The notes below the pieces were generated by a model. That model was not told the DNA's origin. It saw only the letters and a program-made list of their open reading frames with translations, and did no database searches. DNA of 64,000 nt, from NCBI RefSeq assembly GCF_002554795.1, contig NZ_PDEQ01000010.1, forward strand, positions 62,001 through 126,000, read 5' to 3'. Of the stretch, positions 20,690 to 29,814 are shown in pieces. The position numbers were made by a program, and so were the translations under genes. Each line of letters opens with the position of its first letter. The first letter of the stretch is position 1. Source of the stretch: Longibacter salinarum (GTDB taxonomy: Bacteria; Bacteroidota; Rhodothermia; Rhodothermales; Salinibacteraceae).

Positions 20690-20725
20690 AACGAAAAGCC
20701 TCGGCCTTATGGTCGGGGCTTTTTG
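20690..20725 (+). terminator. Rho-independent terminator after katG
   Basis: The stem AAAAGCCTCGGCC / GGTCGGGGCTTTTT (20,694-20,724) has the loop TTAT and ends in a T-run, 30 bases after the katG stop. Confidence 0.88.
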
Positions 20726-20979
20726 TATTTGAACTCTAGCTTCAACACAGGTCGCTCTTCATTCCAAGTATCCTCTGCAGGCCTCTCTTTGTCGTCACCT
20801 CTGGCGCCCATGGATGATGGTGTCGGATCGACTGCGTGTAGGGTATAATATCGCTGTTGGTCTTATTAGTCAGCGTTGCGATATACGACATGCTGCCGTC
20901 CAGAGAGGATATGACAGGCATTTCTGGTCGATCAGATCAAGTGGTAGCAATTCATTCCTGACTCAAACCATAAGGCCAT

Positions 20980-21951
20980 ATGTCGTCTCCTCTATCGTTC
21001 TCTTTCGCCCGCGCTCTAAGCATCGTCTGCCTGATGGCGGCGGTCATTCTCGTATCTGCCTGCGACACGGAGCCGTCGGCCGTAAGTACTCTTTCTGATG
21101 CACCGGATAGTGAGTCGTCTCCACTCGTGACGGGTGATAAGGCCCTTGCCGACCTAAGTAGTCATAAACTGGTTTTGGGTGTTGCCGAATATTTGACCGA
21201 CCCCGCCTCCGGGGAGGCCGGGCGCGTGGAGTGGTTCCAGAAAGACCTGGGCAACGCCAACCTCGGCCACGACTTCGTTTACAACGATCCTCGTGCTACG
21301 TGGGATGATGTGGATGACCTGACGTTCGCAGTCAAGCAGGGCGCAACGTCGTCTGACGCCAATCTGACGAATCAGTCCTTCTGGTTCGAAGAGAGCTTCC
21401 GGATCTGGGAGAGCGAGCAGTGCTCCGGTCTCGTGCTCGAAGAAAACGTCTCGACGGGGAATACCGGCGTGATCGAAACCTTTTTTGCCGGGGGTGGGAT
21501 CGATGTCAGTCTTATTGAGGCGGATGTGACTCAGGTTGGTTTTCGGGGCGTCGGTCCGCTCTTCGCTCCCGGTTCTAGCACGCTTGGAGTCGCCTATACG
21601 CTGTTTTGGACGGATGCCAGTGGCAACCTGACAGATATCGACGGGAACGGGAAAATCGACGCCGCTTTCCGCGAGATCTACTACAATGATCAGTATACCT
21701 GGGCCGACGATGGGACCGAGGGGCCGCAGGCAAACGGCACGTACGTCTTCGACTTCCCGTCGGTAGCGATCCATGAGGCCGGCCACGGGCTCAGTGCAGC
21801 GCACTTCGGGTCGATCGGCGTGAAGGACGGGTTCCTGTTCGCGAAGCCGCGCGCGGTGATGAATGCTGTCTACGGTGGAACGCTTCGCGATCTACTGGGC
21901 CGAGACGTGGGGAGCCACTGCAGTAACTGGGCCGAGTGGCCGTACAACTAG
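20980..21951 (+). CDS. Metzincin-type zinc metalloprotease lipoprotein
   Basis: This 323-aa secreted lipoprotein has a signal peptide with lipobox VSAC (Cys28). It carries the full metzincin zinc site HEAGHGLSAAH (His265, Glu266, His269, His275) and a downstream Met-turn candidate AVMNA (Met294), the arrangement of matrixin-like proteases. A calcium-like DGNGKID segment precedes it (221-227). It should sit on the outer surface or in the periplasm and cleave an unknown protein. The upstream 320 bases contain only the katG terminator and AT-rich sequence. Confidence 0.72.
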   Translation: MSSPLSFSFARALSIVCLMAAVILVSACDTEPSAVSTLSDAPDSESSPLVTGDKALADLSSHKLVLGVAEYLTDPASGEAGRVEWFQKDLGNANLGHDFVYNDPRATWDDVDDLTFAVKQGATSSDANLTNQSFWFEESFRIWESEQCSGLVLEENVSTGNTGVIETFFAGGGIDVSLIEADVTQVGFRGVGPLFAPGSSTLGVAYTLFWTDASGNLTDIDGNGKIDAAFREIYYNDQYTWADDGTEGPQANGTYVFDFPSVAIHEAGHGLSAAHFGSIGVKDGFLFAKPRAVMNAVYGGTLRDLLGRDVGSHCSNWAEWPYN

Positions 21952-22332
21952 TATCGACTCCTAATGCAGGATAAGCATTGCATCGCTTGCGTGGTGGTGC
22001 GATCGACGAGCGCCCGGGCCCATTGGCTTGGGCGTTCGCATGTTATGGGGAGAAAGTCGAAGAGAACCCAGGACATTCGGGTGAACTGAAGAGCACCGCC
22101 CGCCGGTTCATACATGACGCGGCACCCGAAAACGGCGAGAGCGCACGTCGAGGAAGGCCGACCATCCATCCGGTATCGTCGCTTCTTCCATCAGTTCACA
22201 AAGCGTATCGTACGGGGGACTTGTCGTGGCGGCAGAGAGGCCCGACCTCTTGCGTGTAACAACAAAAATTTCGCGCTCGTGATAGCTTACGAACTAATCG
22301 TCTACTGAACTGATGAAGTGTACTGCGTAGAT
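21952..22332. other. Spacer, nothing firm recognised
   Basis: GAGCGCCCGGGCC and GGCTTGGGCGTTC (22,008-22,037) can form a GC-rich hairpin without a T-run, perhaps a weak terminator. Short open frames here do not look like proteins. Confidence 0.35.
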
Positions 22333-23016
22333 ATGAATCATCTGAATGTCCCATTCGATCACAAGCTTCTGCGCTGGGCCGCTGTGGTGACCTTCCTCCT
22401 ATCTGGACTATTCGCCGGGCCCGCGCGGGCTCAGTACGGACTGAACCCGACGCCAGACACGCTGACGCAGTCCGTTCTCATCCACCCACCGATTGACGCG
22501 ACCGGCGAGGGACTTTCGTTAGCGACAAGCGAGCATACGTATAAGCCACATCTCCGTCTCGGAGACCAGCTCGGGCGCGACTTTGGCGTGGAGAAGCTCC
22601 AGGAAGATGGAATCGCACGCCCGTACACGCCGGGCACTCGAGGCAAGCAAAATGAGGACTGGTACGGGTGGCGACGAGACGTCCTCGCTCCGTTCGAGGC
22701 GACGGTCGTTCGTGTGACTGAGCCCGATACGACGAATCAGCCCGGGACGATGAATCGGGAGGCTCAGCCGGGATTCATCGTGTTCGAGACGGATGATGCC
22801 TCCCTGGTCTATGCTCACGTACGGGAGATTGAGGTGGAGAAAGGAGACACCGTTCAGCCGGGGGATGTCGTCGCTAAGGTCGGAAACAACGGGAATTCGC
22901 GGGCGCCGCATGTCCATATCGGTGCGTGGACGGGCGAGGGGTCGCTGGGTGGATCGAAAACTGGAGGTACGCCCCTTCAGATTCAGGTTGATCTCTACGC
23001 GTCGGAACGGAAATGA
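22333..23016 (+). CDS. M23-family peptidase-like protein with an altered zinc site
   Basis: This exported protein of about 227 aa has a signal peptide ending in PARAQ and an M23/LytM fold. Two expected His motifs are present, YAHVREIEVEKGD and the HxH in RAPHVHIGAW. The first zinc motif, normally HxGxD, reads YGWRRDVLAP: the Asp is kept but the His position is Gly. It may therefore be a non-catalytic or differently metallated LytM domain, as in NlpD/EnvC-type regulators. The ATG at 22,333 was chosen; an in-frame ATG lies five codons upstream. Confidence 0.75.
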   Translation: MNHLNVPFDHKLLRWAAVVTFLLSGLFAGPARAQYGLNPTPDTLTQSVLIHPPIDATGEGLSLATSEHTYKPHLRLGDQLGRDFGVEKLQEDGIARPYTPGTRGKQNEDWYGWRRDVLAPFEATVVRVTEPDTTNQPGTMNREAQPGFIVFETDDASLVYAHVREIEVEKGDTVQPGDVVAKVGNNGNSRAPHVHIGAWTGEGSLGGSKTGGTPLQIQVDLYASERK

Positions 23017-23138
23017 GGCAATCTCTTCGAATCCAATCCAATGGGACAAATGGGGTGATGAATCGAGCGACCGGATCGGAGAGATGAAAGCTGTTCTCCG
23101 ATTGAGAGTAACGCTGTAGGAAAAGGCAGAGGTATGCG

Positions 23139-23161
23139 CCGCTACTGCTCAACAGTAGCGG
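23139..23161. other. Perfect hairpin between the M23-like gene and mscS
   Basis: CCGCTACTG-CTCAA-CAGTAGCGG forms a perfect 9-bp stem and is flanked by direct GGTATGC copies. No T-run follows, so a terminator role is uncertain. Confidence 0.5.
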
Positions 23162-23287
23162 GTATGCATGGTTGGATTTACATGCTTCGGCGGCAGGTGC
23201 ACGACCACGTCGTCTAAATTTAAGACCGTCTCTTCTGACTGTACGCCGACCTACGCTAGCGATTTCGCCTCACGCTTCTCGCTCGAC

Positions 23288-24214
23288 ATGGAATGGCAGT
23301 CATTTCTCGAAAGCGCGTACCGGTGGCTCATCACGACCGGCGCGGAAATCCTGGTCATTCTCCTGGTGACGGTCATCGCGCTGCGGCTCTTGCGTGCGTT
23401 AATCGACCGCTTCAACCGATCCCTTGAGAATGGAAAGCGCGACGGAGAAGCGATAAAGCGAGCCGATACCCTGAGTTCAGTCATCCGATATGCGGCCCAG
23501 ATCATCATCTGGGTTATCGCGGCGATGATGGTCCTTGGCGCACTAGGTATCGACATCGGTCCGATCTTGGCAGCGGCCGGTGTGCTCGGTCTGGCCGTTG
23601 GATTTGGGGCGCAGAGCCTCGTTCAAGACGTCATCAGCGGCTTCTTCATCCTGCTGGAAGATCAGATTCGCGTCGGGGATGTCGTCGATATCGCCGGAAA
23701 AGGGGGCGTCGTGGAGCGGTTGAATCTTCGCATGGTCGTGCTCCGCGATCTCTCTGGCAACGTGCACTACGTCCGCAACAACCAGATCGACGTGGTGACG
23801 AACATGACGAAAGAGTTCTCCTACTACGTCTTCGACATCGGAATTGCCTATCGGGAAAATGTCGACGAAGCGATCGAGATCATCCAGCGCGTGGGGGCGG
23901 ACCTGCGAGACGACCCCGATTACCAGGACGATATCCTCGATGACCTGGAGGTGCTGGGGGTCGATCAGCTTGGTGACTCGGCGGTCGTGATCAAGGCGCG
24001 CTTCAAGACGAAGCCGATTAAGCAGTGGCGCGTTGGGAGAGAGTACAACCGTCGCATCAAATCGGCCTTCGACGCAGAAAACATCGAGATTCCGTTCCCC
24101 CACATGACGGTCTACATGGGCGAGGACAAGGACGGCGCCGCTCCCCCGATGCACGTACAGCTGAATAATGATGGGGAGAGCCAACCATCCGGTAGCACGA
24201 CGGCGCAGGGGTAA
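23288..24214 (+). CDS. mscS: Small-conductance mechanosensitive channel MscS family
   Basis: This 308-aa channel opens under membrane tension to release solutes on hypo-osmotic shock. It has three transmembrane helices (about residues 14-34, 65-85, 90-115). The pore-lining TM3 has the Gly/Ala pattern AAAGVLGLAVGFGAQSLVQDVISGFFI, followed by the beta-domain EDQIRVGDVVDIAG and a C-terminal alpha/beta domain ending IEIPFPHMTVYM. The last 35 residues are polar and disordered. The ATG at 23,288 begins just before TM1; the longer in-frame ORF from 23,168 is less likely. Confidence 0.92.
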   Translation: MEWQSFLESAYRWLITTGAEILVILLVTVIALRLLRALIDRFNRSLENGKRDGEAIKRADTLSSVIRYAAQIIIWVIAAMMVLGALGIDIGPILAAAGVLGLAVGFGAQSLVQDVISGFFILLEDQIRVGDVVDIAGKGGVVERLNLRMVVLRDLSGNVHYVRNNQIDVVTNMTKEFSYYVFDIGIAYRENVDEAIEIIQRVGADLRDDPDYQDDILDDLEVLGVDQLGDSAVVIKARFKTKPIKQWRVGREYNRRIKSAFDAENIEIPFPHMTVYMGEDKDGAAPPMHVQLNNDGESQPSGSTTAQG

Positions 24215-24642
24215 AGTCCGCAGGCTAGCTGCCGGATATTTTCACAGGTGCCTGCGTCAATTTCACATTCCCCTGTCGCCGCTGCTCCCCAGTGCGTGGG
24301 AGTATGAGGGTATGGGCGTGTGAGAGTTCGACGTGTCTCGACGTTCAGGCCTCGCCGAAGCGCATGAGACCCTGCGAGGTTCGTTTCTCAATGTCGCGCG
24401 AAGACATTCCGTTTTGAAATCAATCTGCCCGGTAGCTAGGTCCGCAGGTAGAGTTTGGGTTTAGCTCGAACATCGGGGCACCCGATGGGGCCGGAAGATG
24501 ACGCAGACGACGCACCGGCTTCGTAGGTAGAAGATGTCTGTCTACTGGATGATGAGACGGGGCCTGTAGTTGCGATGCCTGAACGTGGTGTCTTGCGTGC
24601 TCGCGACGGCTGATATTCCTCATACACAGCGATAACGGCACC
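24215..24642. other. Spacer with word-like sequence
   Basis: Bases 24,296-24,350 carry GTGGGAGTATGAGGGTATGG and GTGTGAGAGTTCGACG words. No gene or terminator is supported. Confidence 0.4.
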
Positions 24643-25200
24643 ATGATCGACTGGGGTTGGATTTCGGGCACGAGCACCGCGAGCCTGATGGTTTTGCTAT
24701 CAGGGATCGGCATTTACTTTGTCCTGCTGGTGCTCACCCGATTTACCGGGTTGCGGAGCTTCTCGAAGATGTCGAGCTTTGACTTCGCGATCACCGTTGC
24801 GATTGGCTCGGTTGTCGCCTCGACGATCCTCGCAAAGAGCCCATCGCTTCTCATCGGGGCGGTCGGGTTAGCGGTTCTCTATGGGATTCAGTATGTCGTC
24901 TCGACCAGTCGTCGGATGACTGAAACCGTCGAGCGCATGGTAGATAATGAGCCGCTTCTCTTGATGGCCGGGGAGGAGGTGATCAGCGATCACCTGGATC
25001 AGGCGCGGATGACGGAAGACGACCTCCGGTCCAAGCTTCGCATGGCCGGTGTAACGACACCCAGCGAGGTGCTGGCCGTAGTTTTTGAGACGACCGGAGA
25101 CGTTTCGGTGCTCACGACGAGCGACGAGGTTGACCCGTGGATCTTCGAGGAAGTGCGCGGATGCGGTCGTATCGATTTTTCTCAGGCGAAGAGACAGTAA
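24643..25200 (+). CDS. DUF421 membrane protein (YetF-like)
   Basis: This 185-aa protein has N-terminal helices (LMVLLSGIGIYFVLLVLTRF and SSFDFAITVAIGSVVASTIL) and the DUF421 landmark RFTGLRSFSKMSSFDF. The C-terminal soluble part contains DDLRSKLRMAGVTTPSEVLAVVFETTGDVSV. YetF proteins of spore formers work in germination, but the wider family has no agreed function. The metallophosphoesterase gene starts 56 bases downstream on the same strand, so the two may be co-transcribed. Confidence 0.85.
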   Translation: MIDWGWISGTSTASLMVLLSGIGIYFVLLVLTRFTGLRSFSKMSSFDFAITVAIGSVVASTILAKSPSLLIGAVGLAVLYGIQYVVSTSRRMTETVERMVDNEPLLLMAGEEVISDHLDQARMTEDDLRSKLRMAGVTTPSEVLAVVFETTGDVSVLTTSDEVDPWIFEEVRGCGRIDFSQAKRQ

Positions 25201-25255
25201 GGGCGCTCAGGTACGGGACGCTGGCCGAGACTCTCCTCATTCACGACGCGATTCC

Positions 25256-26179
25256 ATGCGAAAGGCTGGCTACTTCCTCCTCGCTCTCCTCTGTGGCGTC
25301 ATCATTTATGGGAGCGTCGTCGAGCCGAGATACCGTCTCCACGAGAAACCGGTCGAGGCTGAGCTCCCAGGCTTACCCAGAGGCTGGGATGGCCGTCAGA
25401 TTGCGCTTCTCGCGGACTTTCAGATCGGGATGTGGGCGGGCAACACCGGAGTGATTCGAGACGCGGTCGATCGTGCGATCCGCGACTCCGTTTCGCTCGC
25501 GCTTATCGCGGGCGATTTCGTCTACAAGCCCGACTCCTCCCGCGTGCGGCGGGCCGTTGATATCATCCGTCCGCTCGTGGATGCTGGCATTCCGACGGTC
25601 GCTGTGCTTGGAAATCACGACTACTCGCTGGCGCACAACACGCCGAAGCGTATCGATCAGTACGCTGCGTATCTCGAGGCGCGACTCGAAGGCATCGGCG
25701 CGACGGTTCTGCAAAACGAAGCAACGCCCGTGACGGCAGGAGACGATTCGCTGTGGGTCGTCGGCGTCGGCTCGGTGTGGGCAGAGCTCGCAGATGTGGA
25801 CATGGCGATGGAGTCGCTACCGGAGGGCGCGCCGCGAATCTGGCTTATGCACAACGCGGAGGCGTTTCGCGAAATACCGGCGGAGCAAGCGCACCTTGCT
25901 TTTGCCGGCCACACGCACGGAGGGCAAGTTCGCCTCATCCCCGGAAGGCAAAACTCGTGGCTCGACATCGTTCGTAAAGGCGAGATCATTGGTCACGGAT
26001 GGGCGGCCGACTCCCTTGGCGCCGCGCCTAATCGCATCTACATCAACCGGGGCATCGGTTTCTCCACCATTCCGATGCGGATCAACTGCCGTCCCGAGCT
26101 GACCAAAATTACGCTTCGTCGCTCGGATGATGTCGTGCCGACGCGCGGGCCGGACGAGTCCGACCTGATGGGTTCATAA
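25256..26179 (+). CDS. Membrane-anchored metallophosphoesterase (YkuE/YaeI-like)
   Basis: This 307-aa calcineurin-like phosphoesterase has an N-terminal membrane anchor (residues 5-22). Most metal motifs are present: GDFVYKPD, GNHDYS, MHNAE and GHTHGGQ. The first motif reads ADFQIG (D54, Q56), so the usual metal-binding His of the DxH motif is Gln. Relatives act on lipid head groups or nucleotides at the membrane; the substrate here is unknown. The ATG at 25,256 gives the anchor directly after the start. Confidence 0.85.
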   Translation: MRKAGYFLLALLCGVIIYGSVVEPRYRLHEKPVEAELPGLPRGWDGRQIALLADFQIGMWAGNTGVIRDAVDRAIRDSVSLALIAGDFVYKPDSSRVRRAVDIIRPLVDAGIPTVAVLGNHDYSLAHNTPKRIDQYAAYLEARLEGIGATVLQNEATPVTAGDDSLWVVGVGSVWAELADVDMAMESLPEGAPRIWLMHNAEAFREIPAEQAHLAFAGHTHGGQVRLIPGRQNSWLDIVRKGEIIGHGWAADSLGAAPNRIYINRGIGFSTIPMRINCRPELTKITLRRSDDVVPTRGPDESDLMGS

Positions 26180-26215
26180 CTTGTCTGGCGGATGGATCGC
26201 GAAAAAGAAGGGCAG
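26178..26215. repeat. Solo left end of the inverted-repeat element
   Basis: AACTTGTCTGGCGGATGGATCGCG matches the left terminus of the 198-bp elements, but no right end is found nearby. It starts inside the stop codon of the metallophosphoesterase gene. It is probably a remnant, or one arm of a larger composite with copy C at 26,447. Confidence 0.5.
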
Positions 26216-26446
26216 GATGCTATGCACCGGACGCTTTCATTAGACCCTGTGTTAATTCAGCATTCCTCGGCGCAGCTGTTCCGAAATGGACGGGAGTATG
26301 TGGGTATGGGAGTGTGAGAGTGCGTCGTTTTCGGCGGTAATACTGAATCCAAATGATCGTGTCCGGATGCCGTGCCTTGGCTGTGGGGGCGACTCGATCG
26401 AAAAAGAGGAAGAGACGCAGAAATCAACGTTTTGTGGCACCTTCAC
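26216..26446. other. Spacer with word-like sequence
   Basis: Bases 26,285-26,320 carry GGGAGTATGTGGGTATGGG and AGTGTGAGAGTGCG words. Nothing else is recognised. Confidence 0.4.
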
Positions 26447-26644
26447 AACCTGTTTGGCGGATGGGTAGCGAAAACGGAAGCGCAGTCGTTTATGGTTAAA
26501 CGCAGGCCTGAAGGAGGCCTTTCGCAATGACGTAGTTGACCCGGCTCGCGAGATCATCCAAGCTTTGGATTGCGAGCGGAGCGAGGACCGACCGGCGGGA
26601 GGTCCGTACCGTTGGATCGCCGGAGGCTGTCGGACAAACAGGTT
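26447..26644. repeat. 198-bp inverted-repeat element, copy C
   Basis: The ends are AACCTGTTTGGCGGATGGGTA and GGACAAACAGGTT. The core contains TTTCGCAATGACG, CGCGAGATCATCC, ATTGCGAGCGGAGCGAGGAC and GGGAGGTCCGTACCG, closely matching copy D and partly copy B. It encodes no protein. Confidence 0.88.
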
Positions 26645-26857
26645 CTCATAGCCTTCTACGTTGGCGCATGAGCGGAATGTTGACCCATCCGATGCACATC
26701 GAGTCGGCGTTGCGCATGGGGGCTTGTAGCAAGATACCGGTTGGAGGAGGGACGACCAGGCGGGCCGATGGGGCAGGGGAAAGTGGCTCGTTCGATGTGC
26801 TAATGGGGTACCTCGTATCGCCCCTCCACCGGACTTCCGAAACGAAGGCGTGAAAGG

Positions 26858-28720
26858 GTGCTTCCGCGTCACAGGAAGCTTTCATTGTCGTCGGAAAAGG
26901 AGGATCACGCGGCGCGTCACGTCATAGAGCAGCCTCATGACCGTGAGTTCGCATCGACTGCCCGCGCAACGATCCTACTGCTTTTGAAACGTCTCCATTC
27001 GAAACGACTGATATCGCTTGGTACGGTCCTCGTCATAGTTACCGTGCTTCTTGCAGGGTGCCAGGATGATTCTCCACCGCCACTCAAGCGGGTTCTCGAT
27101 GATGAGGTGCGCACCTACGATGGGGCTCGCGACAGTGTCGTACGGCGGGCGTATGTTCAGCATGAGTGGCAACCCGTCTGGTTGACGAAAGACGGGCCGA
27201 CGCCAGAAGCTCGGGCTCTTCTTCGTCAATTGTGCGAGGCTCCGAACGAGGGCCTGCCCCGGGAACGATACAACGCGCAGGGGCTCATCGATACGTTGCG
27301 GTCTGCCTACATCGACCCGGTAGACGACGACAAGGCGCAATCCGATTCGCTCCGCCGGGCCACGCTCGCCTCCGCAGACATTGCGCTGACACGCGCGTTC
27401 TTGCGCTATGCGAACGACCTGAGCGTGGGCCGACTCAATCCGGAGGACGTGCAGGGAACGTGGCACGTCGACCAGGACCGTGCGGCGACCATCGACGTGT
27501 TCGAGCAGGCGATGCAGGAGGGCGTTCAACAAACACTCGACGACATCTCTGCTCGTCACCTCGATTACGTCCCGCTGCGTCAGGCCTTCAATCGCTACCG
27601 GCAGATTGCGCAGAACGGCGGGTGGCCAACGCTTCCGAGCGGGGTCACTCTCGCACCGGGCGACTCCAGCGAAACCGTGACGCTCCTCCGACGACGTCTC
27701 GCTGCAACCAACGACCTTGAGGCGACGGCGAGCGACTCCGCCGCGGTCGCGACCGTCTATGATGGTGCGGTCGAGCAGGCGGTGAATCACTTTCAGCGAC
27801 GCCATGGACTGGAGATTAACGGCGTGGTCAACGACGCCACGCGAGCTGCACTGAACGTTAGTGCCGACGAACGCGCACGACAGCTTGCTCTAAACCTTGA
27901 GCGGCATCGCTGGCTGCCCGAAAACCTGGGGCAAGACTTCATCTTCGTCAACCTGATGGACTTTCGCCTGAACGCATTCCGCGAGGGGGAAGAGGCCATG
28001 GAGATGCCCGTCATCGTCGGGGAAAAGGACAAACAAACGACGGCGTTCGCTGACACCATGAGCTATGTCGTCTTCGGTCCGTACTGGAATATCCCGAAGT
28101 CCATCGCTATCGACGAGATCCTTCCCAAGGTGAAGGATGATGAGGAGTACTTGGCGCAAAACGACTACGAGGTCGTGAACGCTGCGGGGGACGTGGTCGA
28201 CGCGTCGCTTCTGAGCAAGGAAGCACTGGAGCGTTATGACGTGCGTCTTCGTGAGAAACCCGGGCCGGGCAACTCGCTCGGCTTGGTCAAATTCATGTTC
28301 CCGAATGACCACGACATCTACCTCCACGACACGCCCGCCGATCACCTGTTCGATGCGAAGACGCGAACCTTCAGCCACGGTTGTGTGCGCGTCGAGAGCC
28401 CGGATCAGTTTGCGGAGTTTGTCCTCCCCGATGATTGGACGGAGGAGAAGGTTCGGGAGGCAATGAACGCGGACGAACGAAAACGCGTGCGGCTGGAAAA
28501 AAGTCTTCCAGTTTACCTCGTCTATCTAACGGCCTGGGCAGAGCCGGACGGCGCCGTACACTTTCGGAGCGACCTTTACAACCACGACGACGAGCTCCGC
28601 CGGGCCTTGGATGAGCCAGAGCAACGCCCGAAATCCTGTGCGCAGCTCGACTCATTTCTACAGAAACTCGACGAAGCCGCGAACGAAAATGACGGTCTTC
28701 TGACGAGGGTCTTTCGCTAA
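26858..28720 (+). CDS. L,D-transpeptidase of the YcbB (LdtD) type, lipoprotein
   Basis: This protein of about 620 aa cross-links peptidoglycan through 3-3 bonds in the periplasm. It has the three-part YcbB layout: an N-terminal scaffold (WQPVWLTKDGPTPEARAL), a peptidoglycan-binding module (VNHFQRRHGLEINGVVNDATRAAL) and a YkuD catalytic domain with SHGCVRVE (Ser506 to Glu513, nucleophile Cys509). A lipobox VLLAGC lies about residue 66. The only upstream ATG (26,858) gives an oddly long leader before it. An in-frame TTG at 26,984 would give MKRLHSKRLISLGTVLVIVT, a normal lipoprotein signal, and may be the true start. An M15 peptidase gene follows. Confidence 0.9.
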   Translation: MLPRHRKLSLSSEKEDHAARHVIEQPHDREFASTARATILLLLKRLHSKRLISLGTVLVIVTVLLAGCQDDSPPPLKRVLDDEVRTYDGARDSVVRRAYVQHEWQPVWLTKDGPTPEARALLRQLCEAPNEGLPRERYNAQGLIDTLRSAYIDPVDDDKAQSDSLRRATLASADIALTRAFLRYANDLSVGRLNPEDVQGTWHVDQDRAATIDVFEQAMQEGVQQTLDDISARHLDYVPLRQAFNRYRQIAQNGGWPTLPSGVTLAPGDSSETVTLLRRRLAATNDLEATASDSAAVATVYDGAVEQAVNHFQRRHGLEINGVVNDATRAALNVSADERARQLALNLERHRWLPENLGQDFIFVNLMDFRLNAFREGEEAMEMPVIVGEKDKQTTAFADTMSYVVFGPYWNIPKSIAIDEILPKVKDDEEYLAQNDYEVVNAAGDVVDASLLSKEALERYDVRLREKPGPGNSLGLVKFMFPNDHDIYLHDTPADHLFDAKTRTFSHGCVRVESPDQFAEFVLPDDWTEEKVREAMNADERKRVRLEKSLPVYLVYLTAWAEPDGAVHFRSDLYNHDDELRRALDEPEQRPKSCAQLDSFLQKLDEAANENDGLLTRVFR

Positions 28721-28787
28721 GCGTGCTCTACGCGCGGACCGTATCTGCTGACGCATCCTCGGCTCTTTCGATCTCCCGCTTCCCGCT

Positions 28788-29789
28788 ATGCTACGCGCCC
28801 TGAGCTGCCTACTGGTTCTGGCTTTTGTGTTCATCGGACCCACCGGTGTCTCGACCGGGCAACCGGTCGCGTTCGACGAAGTGGGTCCGCTCACCCCGCG
28901 TGAGGCCGAAGCTGAGTCCGACTTCATGCTGCAGGTGGATGACGATGTCGTGCCGTACTCGGTCATGGCCACGTTTGTGATGCCGGGTGAGACGCTCCCG
29001 CTGGACGTTCTCCTACCATCCGGAACGAATGACTTCACGGCTCGCGCAGAGGCAGGAGACTTGGATGCCAAATCCGGACGCCCTGGATGGACGTGGACGG
29101 CGCCGGAGAAGCCGGGTCTCGTGCCGATCGTCGTCGAAGATGCTGTGAGCGGCGAGCAAATTCGCATCAACGCGTTCGTTTTGACCCCGTTTGATCACGC
29201 GAGTAACCGACTCGGGGAGTATCGCATCGGAGCTTACGAGGCGAAGCCGCTTCGCAACGACCCCGCCTATCAGCGGCCGGAAGGGTTTGTGCGGGTGACT
29301 AAAGAAAACCGAGACGTGCGTGTCAGCCCTCATTTTCGGCTGCGGCAATTCCTGAGCAAGCAGGTCGACCGTGAGAGCACGTTTCCGCAGTACACCCTCG
29401 TTCGCGTGCCGCTGCTCTTGAAGCTGGAGATGATCCTCGATGAGGTCCAGGAGGAGGGATTCGACGTGGAGACTCTGCACGTGATGAGCGGTTTTCGCAC
29501 GCCCTATTACAATCGCCTCATCGGCAACACGACATCGTACAGCCGACATCTATATGGCGGTGCGGCGGATGTCTACGTGGATGCGAACGGAAATGGGATG
29601 ATGGACGACCTGACGGGAGACAACCGGGTCACGCGAGCCGATGCCCGCTTTCTGGCGAACGTTGTGGAGTCCATGCGGGACGAGTCATGGTACGAGCCGC
29701 TCGTGGGTGGGCTCGGCGTCTATGGCCCGGCGCCGCACCGAGGCCCATTCATCCACGTCGACACCCGCGGCCGCCCCGCCCGCTGGTAG
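28788..29789 (+). CDS. M15-family peptidase (YcbK/MepK-like)
   Basis: This 333-aa exported protein has a signal peptide (residues 1-24). The C-terminal peptidase M15A domain has zinc ligands in SRHLYGGAADVYVD (His254, Asp261) and FIHVDTRG (His323). The central part contains LKLEMILDEVQ and VMSGFRTPYYN, as in YcbK proteins. E. coli MepK (YcbK) cuts 3-3 cross-links, and its gene neighbours ycbB; the same order appears here, with 67 bases between the genes. The extra N-terminal 150 residues form a beta-rich domain not found in E. coli YcbK. Confidence 0.87.
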   Translation: MLRALSCLLVLAFVFIGPTGVSTGQPVAFDEVGPLTPREAEAESDFMLQVDDDVVPYSVMATFVMPGETLPLDVLLPSGTNDFTARAEAGDLDAKSGRPGWTWTAPEKPGLVPIVVEDAVSGEQIRINAFVLTPFDHASNRLGEYRIGAYEAKPLRNDPAYQRPEGFVRVTKENRDVRVSPHFRLRQFLSKQVDRESTFPQYTLVRVPLLLKLEMILDEVQEEGFDVETLHVMSGFRTPYYNRLIGNTTSYSRHLYGGAADVYVDANGNGMMDDLTGDNRVTRADARFLANVVESMRDESWYEPLVGGLGVYGPAPHRGPFIHVDTRGRPARW

Positions 29790-29814
29790 GACGGTGAGGT
29801 GTGAGGTTTGAGGT

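Noticed and set aside
26252-26872. 206-aa minus-strand open frame over the spacer before the L,D-transpeptidase
   Set aside because: It runs through word-like sequence and inverted-repeat copy C, and its translation is compositionally odd.
26646-26885. Possible riboswitch-like segment upstream of the L,D-transpeptidase
   Set aside because: Some G+C-rich pairing is possible, but no conserved riboswitch core could be identified on either strand.
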